From: Psychrobacillus sp. NEAU-3TGS
GTDB taxonomy: Bacteria; Bacillota; Bacilli; Bacillales_A; Planococcaceae
Length of the DNA stretch: 64,000 nt
Reading direction: 5' to 3'
Assembly: GCF_029955155.1 (NCBI RefSeq)
Contig: NZ_JAPNOZ010000005.1
Coordinates: forward strand, 62,001-126,000
Every line of letters starts with the position of its first letter. Position 1 is the first letter of the stretch. This document shows, in pieces, positions 17,321 through 26,207 of this stretch. Under the pieces are notes generated by a model. That model had not been told where the DNA came from. It made no database searches and was given only the letters and a program-made list of their open reading frames with translations. A program made the translations under genes and the position numbers.

Positions 17321-18814
17321 ATGAAGAAACTATCTATTACATTTTATATCACTATGGGCTTAGTCATATTAGCCGCAGGGTATGGAGCTCTCCAGCCCGA
17401 AAGTTTTGAAACAATTACTACAACTATTAAAAGCTTTGTTGCATCCTCATTTGGTTGGTACTACATGCTACTAATGACGTTTATGCTGGTACTAAGTATA
17501 TTTTTTATCTTTAGTCCATACGGAAAAATCCGCTTGGGAAAAGATACAGATCGCCCACAGTTTTCAACGGTGACATGGATTTCTATGTTGTTTTCTGCTG
17601 GTATGGGAATTGGGCTTGTTTTTTATGGCGCTGCTGAACCTTTGTCGCATTATGCTATCAATCCAGCAACTGCAGAACCAAATACAGCTGCGGCCTTTAA
17701 GGAAGCTCTCCGTCAGTCCTTTTTTCACTGGGGATTTCACGTGTGGGCTATGTACGGGGTTGTTGGATTATCCCTTGCCTTCTTCCAGTTCCGTAAAGAT
17801 GAACCAGGGTTAATATCAGCAACATTGAAACCGATTTTCGGTAAAAAGATGGAAGGACCATTTGGTATCCTGATAGATGTTCTTGCTATTTTTGCCACTG
17901 CATTTGGTGTAGCTACTTCACTTGGATTTGGTGCTGTTCAAATTAATGCAGGTTTGAACTATCTTTTCGGCATGTCAATTGGAATCGTTTCTCAGATAAT
18001 TATTGTTGCTATCGTAACGGTTCTGTTTATTGCTTCCGCATGGTCCGGTTTAAGTAAAGGAATCAAATATTTATCGAATACAAACTTAGTATTAGCGCTT
18101 GCAATACTTGTTTTTGTTGTCCTTCTCGGTCCAACATTACTCATTTTTGATATGCTCACGGACTCTTTTGGAGGGTATTTAGCCAACATCGTTCAAATGA
18201 GCTTACGTACAGCACCACTCAGTCTAACTGATCGCGAGTGGCTGGAAGATTGGACAATCTTTTACTGGGCTTGGTGGATTTCATGGGCTCCATTTGTAAG
18301 TATGTTTATAGCTCGTGTATCAAAAGGGAGAACAATTAAAGAGTTTGTTACTGCCGTATTAGTTGCGCCAACAATACTTGGAGCAATTTGGTTTTCCGCT
18401 TTCGGTTCAACTGCCATTGATATGCAAAAAAGAGGCGTTGCTGATTTAGCGAAAGCGTCTACTGAGTTGACTATATTTGAAATGTTCCATGCAATGCCCT
18501 TGGCGACAATTGTATCGATTTTTGCCGTGGTACTTATTGCATGCTTTTTCATCACATCGGCCGATTCTGCCACCTTTGTTCTCGGTATGCTCTCAACAAA
18601 CGGCTCATTGACTCCGCCAAATAAAGTAAAACTTATTTGGGGAATTACCTTGTCAGTCATCGCAACCATTTTGTTAGCCGTTAACGGACTCGATGCTTTG
18701 CAGAATACCATCATTATTGCAGCTTTACCTTTTTCTTTTGTGATGCTTTTCATGATTGCCTCTTTAATAATGGGATTAAAAAAAGAAGTGAGGCAGACAA
18801 AAACCAAAAAGTAA
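17321..18814 (+). CDS. BCCT-family betaine/choline/carnitine transporter
   Basis: 497 aa with about 12 TM segments. Signature region WAWWISWAPFVSMFIARVSK (about 321-340) and GMGIGLVFYGAAEP near TM3 are typical of OpuD/BetP-type symporters for glycine betaine or related osmolytes. The ATG at 17321 follows AGGGGGAA; an upstream in-frame ATT would add 22 residues without a ribosome site. Stands alone between the S-box gene (divergent) and corA. Confidence 0.9.
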   Translation: MKKLSITFYITMGLVILAAGYGALQPESFETITTTIKSFVASSFGWYYMLLMTFMLVLSIFFIFSPYGKIRLGKDTDRPQFSTVTWISMLFSAGMGIGLVFYGAAEPLSHYAINPATAEPNTAAAFKEALRQSFFHWGFHVWAMYGVVGLSLAFFQFRKDEPGLISATLKPIFGKKMEGPFGILIDVLAIFATAFGVATSLGFGAVQINAGLNYLFGMSIGIVSQIIIVAIVTVLFIASAWSGLSKGIKYLSNTNLVLALAILVFVVLLGPTLLIFDMLTDSFGGYLANIVQMSLRTAPLSLTDREWLEDWTIFYWAWWISWAPFVSMFIARVSKGRTIKEFVTAVLVAPTILGAIWFSAFGSTAIDMQKRGVADLAKASTELTIFEMFHAMPLATIVSIFAVVLIACFFITSADSATFVLGMLSTNGSLTPPNKVKLIWGITLSVIATILLAVNGLDALQNTIIIAALPFSFVMLFMIASLIMGLKKEVRQTKTKK

Positions 18815-18815
18815 A

Positions 18816-18864
18816 AAAAGTAAAATGCCAAGGACTAACCAGATTCCCTTGGCATTTTACTTTT
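18816..18864 (+). terminator. Strong terminator after the BCCT gene
   Basis: Perfect 18-bp stem (18816-18833 with 18847-18864), 13-nt loop, ending in four T's. The A-rich left flank makes it potentially bidirectional. Confidence 0.9.
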
Positions 18865-18942
18865 GTATACGAATAATTAAGTAATGATTTTGAATACATA
18901 GAGTGAATTATGAGATAATAGAGGCTGCAAGGGGGTTTTAGT

Positions 18943-19905
18943 ATGATTCGAACAATTGGAAGAACGTCCAACCAAGAAATAATCAGCGATTTTCAGTTGG
19001 AGGATATAAATGAGAAAATGTTTGAATGGTATTGGGTTGATATTGGTGAACCTACAAAAGAAGAGGAAACACTACTTAGCTCCTTCTTTCATTTTCATCC
19101 ACTTGCAATTGAGGACTGTTTGTTTCGACTTCAACGGCCAAAAGTGGATCATTACGATGGTCATTCTTTTTTTGTATTGCATACATTTAACGAAGAAACA
19201 TTAGAAGCAGAGGAACTAAATTTGTTTGTTGGAGAAAACTTTGTAGTTACTTTCCATTTTCCTTCTATGCATGAGTTAGATCAAGCACGCGAACGTATTG
19301 TTGAAAATACAAAATGGTGGAACCACGGAGCGATGCATACAGCTTATCATATTTTCGATAAAGTGGTGGATGCATATTTTCCAATTGTCTATAAAATTGA
19401 AGATTATTTAAACGATATAGAAGATAAGCTATCCTCCGATGTATACCATTTATCCTTAGATCAAGTATTTGACCTACGAAGTGATTTACTGCGATTGCGA
19501 CGAACAATTCTTCCTATGCGAGATTTAATCTACAGGGTGTTGAATTCTGAACGTGTCAATTTGCAACAAACGGAAAAAGCCTACTTTGGGGACATTTACG
19601 ATCACCTATTAAAGCTTGCCGATATGGTGGAATCGAACAGAGAGCTAACAGCTGATATTCGGGATAGTCAAATGTCCATCAACTCGAGCCAGATGAACCG
19701 AATTATGATGATTTTAACAACTGTTTCCACCGTCTTCATCCCTTTAACATTTATCGCTGGGGTATATGGGATGAACTTCACAAACATGCCAGAACTTGAA
19801 TGGCGTTATAGCTATTTTATTGTGCTTGGTATTATGTTAATTATTGCAGTATCGATGCTTGCTTGGTTTAAATATAAAGGCTGGTTTAACTTGTTTAAAA
19901 ACTAA
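18943..19905 (+). CDS. corA: CorA-type magnesium/cobalt transporter
   Basis: 320 aa. Long cytoplasmic N-terminal domain, then two C-terminal TM segments with the pore signature YGMNFTNMPE between them. CorA forms pentameric Mg2+ channels. ATG follows AAGGGGG. Same orientation as the downstream rtcB, 14 bp apart, so they may share a transcript. Confidence 0.94.
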   Translation: MIRTIGRTSNQEIISDFQLEDINEKMFEWYWVDIGEPTKEEETLLSSFFHFHPLAIEDCLFRLQRPKVDHYDGHSFFVLHTFNEETLEAEELNLFVGENFVVTFHFPSMHELDQARERIVENTKWWNHGAMHTAYHIFDKVVDAYFPIVYKIEDYLNDIEDKLSSDVYHLSLDQVFDLRSDLLRLRRTILPMRDLIYRVLNSERVNLQQTEKAYFGDIYDHLLKLADMVESNRELTADIRDSQMSINSSQMNRIMMILTTVSTVFIPLTFIAGVYGMNFTNMPELEWRYSYFIVLGIMLIIAVSMLAWFKYKGWFNLFKN

Positions 19906-19919
19906 CTTAATGAGGTGAA

Positions 19920-21017
19920 ATGTTGATAGAAATAGAAGGAACATTTAATCGTGCACTTGTATTTACAAATACAATTGAGGAGACCGCAAAGCGTCAGGTC
20001 GAGGAGCTTTGTAGTCTTCCCTTTTTACAAGACACGAAAATACGGATGATGCCAGATCTTCATGCTGGGAAAGGCTGTACTGTTGGCACAACGATGACAG
20101 TTTCCGACAAAGTTGTACCTAATTTTGTAGGAGTAGACTTAGGTTGTGGTATGATTTGCGCAAAACTAGAGCTTAAAAGAGAAGATGTTAACTTCGAAAA
20201 GCTAGATAAAACAATTAAGAAAAACGTCCCAAGCGGAACGCGAATTAGAAACAAAGAACATCGTCATACAATAGAAATACCATTTGCAGAGGTTGCTGCT
20301 CCTATAAATGAAAGTCGCGCTCGTTTGAGTTTAGGAACTCTTGGGGGTGGAAATCATTTTATCGAACTGAACGAAGGAAGTGACGGCAGTATCTATTTAG
20401 TTATTCACTCGGGAAGCAGAAATTTAGGAAAACAAATTGCGGAACATTATCAGCAAGTTGCCCATCAATCTCTGGGGGATTCTGTTCCGAAAGATTTAGC
20501 ATATGTAGAAGGTCAAAATATGAAAGATTATTTATGGGATCTTTCCATTGCACAAAAGTACGCAGCACTTAATCGTAAAACGATGGCTGATGTCATTTGT
20601 AGGGGGATGAATTGGAAGATTGAATCCGTATTCGACACAATTCATAATTATATCGATTTAGACAATATGATTTTACGGAAAGGTGCTATTTCTGCACAGG
20701 ATGGAGAAATTGTCATTATTCCAATGAATATGCGGGATGGTTCATTGATCTGTCGAGGAAAAGGCAATCCTGATTGGAATTATTCTGGTCCACATGGTGC
20801 AGGTCGTATTATGAGCCGTTCCCAAGCCAGAAAGCTTGTGGCATTGGAGGACTTTCAGGATTCGATGAAAGATGTGTGGAGTACCTCTGTTCTAGCGAGT
20901 ACGGTTGATGAATCACCATTCGCTTATAAAGATATGCAAGACATACTTGCTCATGTTGCGGATACGGTAGATGTGTTAGAAGTGATTAAACCAATTTACA
21001 ACTATAAAGCGCATTGA
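19920..21017 (+). CDS. rtcB: RtcB-family RNA ligase
   Basis: 365 aa, short bacterial RtcB. Conserved metal and GTP/GMP sites are visible: PDLHAGKGCTVG, GVDLGCGM, GGGNHFIEL, HSGSRNLG, QNMKDYLWDLSIAQKYA and GPHGAGR with the guanylylated-His region. RtcB joins 2',3'-cyclic phosphate or 3'-phosphate ends to 5'-OH RNA ends. GAGGTG lies only a few nt before the ATG and 6-7 nt before the next codon TTG, so initiation at TTG (19923) is a real alternative. No archease or RtcR gene is nearby. Confidence 0.93.
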   Translation: MLIEIEGTFNRALVFTNTIEETAKRQVEELCSLPFLQDTKIRMMPDLHAGKGCTVGTTMTVSDKVVPNFVGVDLGCGMICAKLELKREDVNFEKLDKTIKKNVPSGTRIRNKEHRHTIEIPFAEVAAPINESRARLSLGTLGGGNHFIELNEGSDGSIYLVIHSGSRNLGKQIAEHYQQVAHQSLGDSVPKDLAYVEGQNMKDYLWDLSIAQKYAALNRKTMADVICRGMNWKIESVFDTIHNYIDLDNMILRKGAISAQDGEIVIIPMNMRDGSLICRGKGNPDWNYSGPHGAGRIMSRSQARKLVALEDFQDSMKDVWSTSVLASTVDESPFAYKDMQDILAHVADTVDVLEVIKPIYNYKAH

Positions 21018-21021
21018 TGGA

Positions 21022-21047
21022 GGAGCTGACAATACAATGTCAGCTCC
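21022..21047 (+). terminator. Terminator between rtcB and the convergent gene
   Basis: Perfect 10-bp stem GGAGCTGACA/TGTCAGCTCC with a 6-nt loop, 5 bp after rtcB. The T-run is weak (TTATTG). Confidence 0.65.
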
Positions 21048-21854
21048 TTATTGATTGGCCGTCCAGTAATAAAACAACGCGGCAAAAGTTAATTTTTCTA
21101 TATGAGATAAATCAGAAGCCAGCGATACATGCGTGTTCATCGCTTGCGCTTCAAATGCTGGGTGAGTTGCATAAGGAAACATACCAAAACGGTACGTTGC
21201 CAGGCGTTTTCCCTCAAAACTATTTACGTCTATATCACCGTATGTACTTTTCGCTTTCATTTCATGCATCTTTTCATTATCCGCATTGAAAAAAACTGCC
21301 TTATTTTTCAAAGAGAATATTGGCATAATTACAGTGGATATAGGTGATCTTGTATGATCATATACTTTCAGTTGCATATATTTAAGTTTATTTTTTATCG
21401 TAAAATGACTTACAAGTCTTCCATCCATTGTGGTCAAATCATACGTAATGGGGAAGAACATACCACTTTTTAAAATAGCGAAAGCAGTTAATTTACGTTT
21501 GATTGGTTCATTTTTTGTCGGTGTAATCATGTAAAGCCGTTCTCCTGTATGAGAAACTAAGTAACTATTAGGAATGAGCGATACATCATTTTGAAAGTTT
21601 AACTCATTAACAGGAAATTCGATCGAATAATATTCGCTATCTATTTTCTTCTCATCTGGTAACTTTTCTGCAGCATGCTGAAAAAAGTAAGAAGTACCTA
21701 ATAGCATGCATACTGAAAATCCTAATATAAAATGAGTCTCGAAATCTTTCCACATAACATCTTTAAAAATAAAAACTAGCGCTATATAGATGACTAATGT
21801 TAACAATGAACCTAACTTCGTATACTTTGCCGTCCGTTCATATATATGTTTCAT
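21048..21854 (-). CDS. Membrane-anchored protein of unknown function
   Basis: 268 aa. Two N-terminal hydrophobic segments (about 14-32 and 43-60) are followed by a roughly 200-residue soluble, beta-rich region. I do not recognise a family. The ATG at 21854 is preceded by AGAGGTG with 7-nt spacing. It converges with rtcB and ends next to the rtcB terminator. Confidence 0.7.
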   Translation of the reverse strand: MKHIYERTAKYTKLGSLLTLVIYIALVFIFKDVMWKDFETHFILGFSVCMLLGTSYFFQHAAEKLPDEKKIDSEYYSIEFPVNELNFQNDVSLIPNSYLVSHTGERLYMITPTKNEPIKRKLTAFAILKSGMFFPITYDLTTMDGRLVSHFTIKNKLKYMQLKVYDHTRSPISTVIMPIFSLKNKAVFFNADNEKMHEMKAKSTYGDIDVNSFEGKRLATYRFGMFPYATHPAFEAQAMNTHVSLASDLSHIEKLTFAALFYYWTANQ

Positions 21855-21903
21855 TTGCAACACCTCTACAAGTACATACGATTGAACATTCTTATAGTTT
21901 CAC

Positions 21904-21943
21904 AAAAAAACTTTAGAAGCTATATCTTCATAACTTCTAAAGT
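21904..21943 (-). terminator. Terminator after the 125-aa membrane protein gene
   Basis: Ten-bp stem ACTTTAGAAG/CTTCTAAAGT with seven T's on the minus strand. Confidence 0.8.
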
Positions 21944-21948
21944 GAATT

Positions 21949-22326
21949 TTACGGATTTTTCAATGCCCGCCCAAATATTCTTTTTAAAAAGTAACCTAAA
22001 CCGTATAAACAGATGAATACAAAAAGGACTAATAACATTGTTTCCAAAGGGTAGGATAAAGAAAGTGGATCTAAAAAAATCTGAAACAACACAAGTAAAT
22101 AAATAATTCCAGCACTACCTGTTAGTAATACTATCCCGATTATAGCTACTTGAGGGAAAGAAAGCTTCTTTATATGTTTCCGATGTTTTACTAACTCCAA
22201 AATAATTACAAAAGCTATAATGATAAAGGTGAGTGTCAGTTCCTTAACATAAATAGAATTGATCAAATAAACGACGAGCAGCATAATCAAAATATATTTA
22301 TAAAGTTCGTCGATTCGCTTTAACAT
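21949..22326 (-). CDS. Small integral membrane protein, unknown
   Basis: 125 aa with four hydrophobic segments (about 11-28, 32-44, 58-80, 93-115) separated by a basic loop (KHRKHIKK). No recognisable motif. GGAAGTG precedes the ATG. It lies 19 bp downstream of the acyl-CoA thioesterase gene, so the two probably share a transcript. Confidence 0.65.
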   Translation of the reverse strand: MLKRIDELYKYILIMLLVVYLINSIYVKELTLTFIIIAFVIILELVKHRKHIKKLSFPQVAIIGIVLLTGSAGIIYLLVLFQIFLDPLSLSYPLETMLLVLFVFICLYGLGYFLKRIFGRALKNP

Positions 22327-22345
22327 GCGATCACTTCCTACTCTT

Positions 22346-22819
22346 CTAGTATCTCATCTCCATGCGTTGTCTACGATGTAAGCGTCTAGCAGGTCCTGTT
22401 TCAAATAAACGAATTTCCTCTTTCGTTTCTGGATGAATGCCTTTTACTGGAATCGGTTTATTGTTTTCATCCACTGCTACCATCGTTACAAAAGACTCGG
22501 TCGTTAGCTTTTCTTCCCCAGTCAAAACATTCGTCGATGTTACACGTACATATACCTCCATGGATGAACGGCCAGTTGAAGAAACAATTGCATCTAATTC
22601 AATTACATCTCCCACTCTTGCGGAAGAAACAAAGTCTACTGAATCTATAGACGCTGTTACAACAGCACCTTTTGCATGCTTCATTGCAGTAATTGCCGCA
22701 ATTTCATCGATATAGGCAAGTACTTTTCCACCGAAAATTGTTTGATGATGGTTTGTGTCTGGCGGAAGGACTAAATGGGTTTGAATTGTTCTAGATTGGC
22801 TCATCGGATTTGTTTTCAT
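22346..22819 (-). CDS. ykhA: Acyl-CoA thioesterase, hotdog fold (YkhA type)
   Basis: 157 aa. Catalytic-region motif HQTIFGGKVLAYIDEIAAI (about 24-42) is typical of the YciA/BACH hotdog family, which hydrolyses acyl-CoA. AAAAGGAG precedes the ATG. Substrate chain length cannot be read from the sequence. Confidence 0.88.
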   Translation of the reverse strand: MKTNPMSQSRTIQTHLVLPPDTNHHQTIFGGKVLAYIDEIAAITAMKHAKGAVVTASIDSVDFVSSARVGDVIELDAIVSSTGRSSMEVYVRVTSTNVLTGEEKLTTESFVTMVAVDENNKPIPVKGIHPETKEEIRLFETGPARRLHRRQRMEMRY

Positions 22820-22869
22820 ATTTATTGCTCCTTTTAATCGTCTGTTTCATTGATAGTATACCATGATGT

Positions 22870-23832
22870 TTAATTGGTACCGGAAGACGCTGCTACGCTC
22901 GTTGCCGCAATAGTAGAAATCATCATCGCTTGTTGCGCTTGCAAAATAAGTTCTAATGATGTTGCCATCGAAATTGCGGCAGTTGCATATATATCTTTTG
23001 ATGATCTTAAAGAAAGTCCAAACGCTATTGGCAGTGCAGATTCTTTATACCAGGAAAACAACTTCATATTTGCGATTGATTCGTAAGTAGTCACGATCTC
23101 ATTTAACTGATCTTCCTCTAATTTTAGGGCAGCCATAAATCCAATAATCGGATATTGTGGAGCCGACGTTTTTATTTTGACAGTTTTTAACCCATCCCGA
23201 ATAATAACTGCTCGTTGTATTAAGCTTTCTTCATAATTGGGACTCGTATACGTTAATACTTGGGACATCCATTGTAATTCATTTCCTGCGTAAAACTTAT
23301 AATCTTTCAGCTGTTTGTAATATCTATTCATCGTTTCCGCACGAAGAGCAGTGTCACCTTCCAGCTTTCCTAAAAACATTGCATAAGGATAGTCATCTGT
23401 AGATGTTAAAAAACGATGATGTTTTTTCATATCTGCCATTAGTTGTTCTGCACGCTTTATTTCTCCTGACCAATTCTCTTTGTCCTCAGACATCATTAAC
23501 GCAGCTAAATACGCATAGCTATTAATCTTAAAAGATGCTGCTTTTAATGCCTCTGTTTTTTCTATAAGCAAATCGACCGCTTGTTTCGGTTCCATATCAC
23601 TTACATCGAGCGTAGAAACGAAAAGAGGATGTAAGTGAGAACGCAATGGATTAAACATGCCTACACTTTTTTTAATATGCGTTGAAATCTCATTGTATCT
23701 TTTTTCGTTAAATTCTCTCTCTAATGTTACATAATACCCTGCAAGTGATAATGTTACTCTCTTATCTACCGTCCATCCTAAAACTTTTTTAAGTGCATTA
23801 TATGTTCGTTCGATTTTTTCATTTACCGTCAT
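22870..23832 (-). CDS. DUF4003-family protein
   Basis: 320 aa, soluble, mostly helical, with an Ala-rich C-terminus (AATSVAASSGTN). I recognise the overall pattern, including YPYAMFLGKLEGD (about 160), as the DUF4003 family of Bacillaceae, from memory. Function unknown. The ATG at 23832 has GGAG at 9-nt spacing. Divergent from rluF. Confidence 0.7.
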   Translation of the reverse strand: MTVNEKIERTYNALKKVLGWTVDKRVTLSLAGYYVTLEREFNEKRYNEISTHIKKSVGMFNPLRSHLHPLFVSTLDVSDMEPKQAVDLLIEKTEALKAASFKINSYAYLAALMMSEDKENWSGEIKRAEQLMADMKKHHRFLTSTDDYPYAMFLGKLEGDTALRAETMNRYYKQLKDYKFYAGNELQWMSQVLTYTSPNYEESLIQRAVIIRDGLKTVKIKTSAPQYPIIGFMAALKLEEDQLNEIVTTYESIANMKLFSWYKESALPIAFGLSLRSSKDIYATAAISMATSLELILQAQQAMMISTIAATSVAASSGTN

Positions 23833-23926
23833 CTTCACTCACTCCTTTTCTTTTTTACGGAATTTGCACTATAATGGTTTCACGCTTTGATATAATTATT
23901 TTAACTCATAAAAGTAGGTGGCAATC

Positions 23927-24631
23927 ATGCGTATAAATAAATTTTTAAGTGAAGCCGGCATTGTATCCCGCCGTGGAGCGGACAAGTGGATCACAGACGG
24001 AAGAGTCATGATAAATGGAAAGCAAGCAGAGTTAGGTAGTCAAGTAGAAGCTGGAGATGATGTACAGGTAGACGGAAAACCAATTGTTGTGGAACAACCA
24101 CTAGTGTACCTTGTTTTAAATAAGCCTGTAGGCATCACAAGCACTACGGAACGCCATATTAAAGGCAACATCGTCGACTATGTGAATCATCCACTTCGCA
24201 TTTTCCATATAGGTCGATTAGATAAAGACTCTGATGGCCTCATTCTATTAACTAATGATGGCGATATCGTAAATGAAATTCTTCGTGCTGAAAAAGGTCA
24301 TGAAAAAGAATATGTGGTCACAGTCAATGAAAAAATTACAGATACTTTTTTAGCGAAAATGGCGGCAGGAGTTAACATCCTTGGAACGAAGACCCTTCCT
24401 TGTAAAGTAAGAAAGTTAGGACCCTATACGTTTAACATCATCTTAACGCAAGGTCTAAATAGACAAATTAGAAGAATGTGTTCTGCACTTGGCTTTACTG
24501 TAAAACGATTACAACGCATTCGAATTATGAATATTACAATTGAAGGGCTTCCTATTGGAGAATGGAGAGAGTTGACGGAAAACGAGAAAAAAGAATTATT
24601 CACGACACTTGACTATTCCCCTAAACGGTAA
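23927..24631 (+). CDS. rluF: 23S rRNA pseudouridine synthase, RsuA/RluB/E/F family (RluF-like)
   Basis: 234 aa. N-terminal S4 RNA-binding domain (MRINKFLSEAGIVSRRGADK) then the catalytic domain with the Asp in GRLDKDSDGLILLTNDGD (about 97). Converts uridine to pseudouridine in large-subunit rRNA; the RluF assignment over RluE or RluB rests on overall likeness. The ATG at 23927 is chosen because AGGTGG lies 5 nt upstream; the earlier GTG is part of that site. Confidence 0.88.
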   Translation: MRINKFLSEAGIVSRRGADKWITDGRVMINGKQAELGSQVEAGDDVQVDGKPIVVEQPLVYLVLNKPVGITSTTERHIKGNIVDYVNHPLRIFHIGRLDKDSDGLILLTNDGDIVNEILRAEKGHEKEYVVTVNEKITDTFLAKMAAGVNILGTKTLPCKVRKLGPYTFNIILTQGLNRQIRRMCSALGFTVKRLQRIRIMNITIEGLPIGEWRELTENEKKELFTTLDYSPKR

Positions 24632-24662
24632 TTGCAGAAACATCGAAAAATGTGTGATTCAT

Positions 24663-24716
24663 TTGACATGACACCAAAAGGTTTTATATAATAATCAAAA
24701 CGAAACTAAAAGGTTT
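24663..24716 (+). promoter_or_regulatory. Promoter and probable ArsR operator
   Basis: TTGACA (24663-24668), 18-nt spacer, TATAAT (24687-24692). AAAAGGTTT occurs twice: inside the spacer and again in GAAAC-taaaag-GTTTC just downstream of the expected start. These are plausible sites for the ArsR-family regulator encoded in the same operon. Confidence 0.7.
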
Positions 24717-24744
24717 CATATTCAAAATGAAAGCAGGGAAATCG

Positions 24745-25167
24745 ATGGAAAATACATTACCTGATATTACGCAAACAATCGTATTAAATGCGCCCATTCA
24801 AAAAGTATGGGATACAGTAACAACATCCGAGGGCATTGCCTCATGGTTTATGCCAAATGACTTTAAACTGGAAGTAGACCATGAATTTCATATTCAATCA
24901 CCTTTCGGACCATCTCCTTGCAAAGTAACAGAAGTAGATGCTCCTAATAAGCTTACATTTATATGGGATACAGATGGTTGGGTCGTATCCTTTATTTTAA
25001 AAGAATTAGGGGATCAAACAGAGTTCACGCTCATTCACGGTGGGTGGAAACAGCCGGATGCAATCATTCCAAAAGCAAATCAAAAAAGCGCTATTATTCG
25101 TGAAACAATGTCTCAAGGTTGGGTAGGCATTGTCCAAAACGGTTTGCGAAAGGCTGTTGAAAACTAA
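24745..25167 (+). CDS. SRPBCC (AHSA1-like) domain protein
   Basis: 140 aa. Starts [23 protein letters not shown], the classic activator-of-Hsp90-like START fold opening found in proteins paired with ArsR regulators. The ligand is unknown. ATG at 24745 is preceded by GCAGGGAAA; an in-frame ATG at 24727 is an alternative. The stop TAA is followed immediately and in frame by the TTG start of the arsR gene. Confidence 0.8.
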   Translation: MENTLPDITQTIVLNAPIQKVWDTVTTSEGIASWFMPNDFKLEVDHEFHIQSPFGPSPCKVTEVDAPNKLTFIWDTDGWVVSFILKELGDQTEFTLIHGGWKQPDAIIPKANQKSAIIRETMSQGWVGIVQNGLRKAVEN

Positions 25168-25521
25168 TTGTCCTCCTCTGCACAAAAATATGATGTGTTT
25201 CAAGCAATAGCAGACCCAACGCGGAGAGAAGTTTTAAAGCTACTTGCTCATAAAGAACTTCCTATATCGGAAATTACTTCCCACTTTCCGATGAGTCGTA
25301 CAGCAATTGCCAAGCATCTTCATATACTTTCAGAAGCCAATTTAGTGAGCGGACAAAAAGTTGGTAGAGAAAAAAGATATCATTTAAAACCAGAAACCTT
25401 TCAAGAGTTAAAAGACTGGCTTTCCTATTATGATCAGTTTTGGAGTAATAAGTTGTCTATGTTGAAGTTTGTAGTCGAAAACGACGGAGAAGATAGCAGA
25501 AGTAACAAAGAGACCGATTGA
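25168..25521 (+). CDS. ArsR-family transcriptional regulator
   Basis: 117 aa with winged HTH AIADPTRREVLKLL... and recognition helix MSRTAIAKHLHILSEANLV (about 46-64). No metal-binding Cys cluster, so it fits the non-metal subgroup that travels with SRPBCC genes and represses its own operon. TTG start directly after the upstream stop (TAATTG), with no good ribosome site, implying translational coupling. Confidence 0.85.
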   Translation: MSSSAQKYDVFQAIADPTRREVLKLLAHKELPISEITSHFPMSRTAIAKHLHILSEANLVSGQKVGREKRYHLKPETFQELKDWLSYYDQFWSNKLSMLKFVVENDGEDSRSNKETD

Positions 25522-25563
25522 ATATTATCACGAGTTTCATTTCCTAGCATAACATTCAAAAGT

Positions 25564-25600
25564 GACTATCCAATTTTATATTGATTGGATAGTCCTTTTT
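25564..25600 (+). terminator. Terminator after the ArsR operon
   Basis: Perfect 11-bp stem GACTATCCAAT/ATTGGATAGTC, 9-nt loop, followed by a six-T run. Confidence 0.9.
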
Positions 25601-25724
25601 TGTTGGTTACTTATTATTTCCGACTGATGTAATCTTATTGAATTTCAAATCCTTTAAAAGAGACAGGATTTTATATTAGATAGATGGAATATTAAAATAT
25701 AAAAAAATTTCAAGGGGTGTTTCT

Positions 25725-26078
25725 ATGAATAATCCTATCTTAAATCAAATCGGAACAGTATTTATTCCTGTAAGCAATATAGAGAACGCGAGAGATTGGT
25801 ACTCTGATATTTTAGGATTAAAAATAGAAGGAAAAATTCAGTTTGGTCACCTTTACGTTATTCCTATGGAAGGTACAGGGATTGTATTGGATAGCAAAAT
25901 TTATTCAGAGGAAAGAATTTTTAAAACACCAGCATTCCACTTAAATACTAAAAATATTGAAGAAGCATTTCATTATATGCGTAAAAAGGGAGTAAATTTG
26001 ATTACAGAAATAGAACATAATCATTATTTTAATTTCAAAGACCCTGATGGAAATGTAATAATGATTTGTGAATGTTGA
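25725..26078 (+). CDS. VOC (glyoxalase/bleomycin-resistance) superfamily protein
   Basis: 117 aa, one VOC domain: QIGTVFIPVSNIENARDWY at the start and FKDPDGNVIMI at the end. Substrate unknown. AAGGGGTG precedes the ATG. Single gene between two terminators. Confidence 0.82.
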   Translation: MNNPILNQIGTVFIPVSNIENARDWYSDILGLKIEGKIQFGHLYVIPMEGTGIVLDSKIYSEERIFKTPAFHLNTKNIEEAFHYMRKKGVNLITEIEHNHYFNFKDPDGNVIMICEC

Positions 26079-26103
26079 TTTTAAGTTAAAGGGTATTTTA
26101 ATA

Positions 26104-26132
26104 AAATAGCCCAGTTAGGCACTGGGCTATTT
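26104..26132. terminator. Bidirectional terminator
   Basis: Perfect 11-bp stem AAATAGCCCAG/CTGGGCTATTT, 7-nt loop, between convergent genes. The T-rich tail is better on the minus strand. Confidence 0.75.
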
Positions 26133-26207
26133 GTAAGATATACTGTGAGTTCTACTAATTCAATGGAAGCCAAAAATATTATACTTATTATCGGTCTTTT
26201 TTCGTTA

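Noticed and set aside
18262-18831. 189-aa minus-strand gene
   Set aside because: It is antisense to the well-supported BCCT transporter, without its own start signals.
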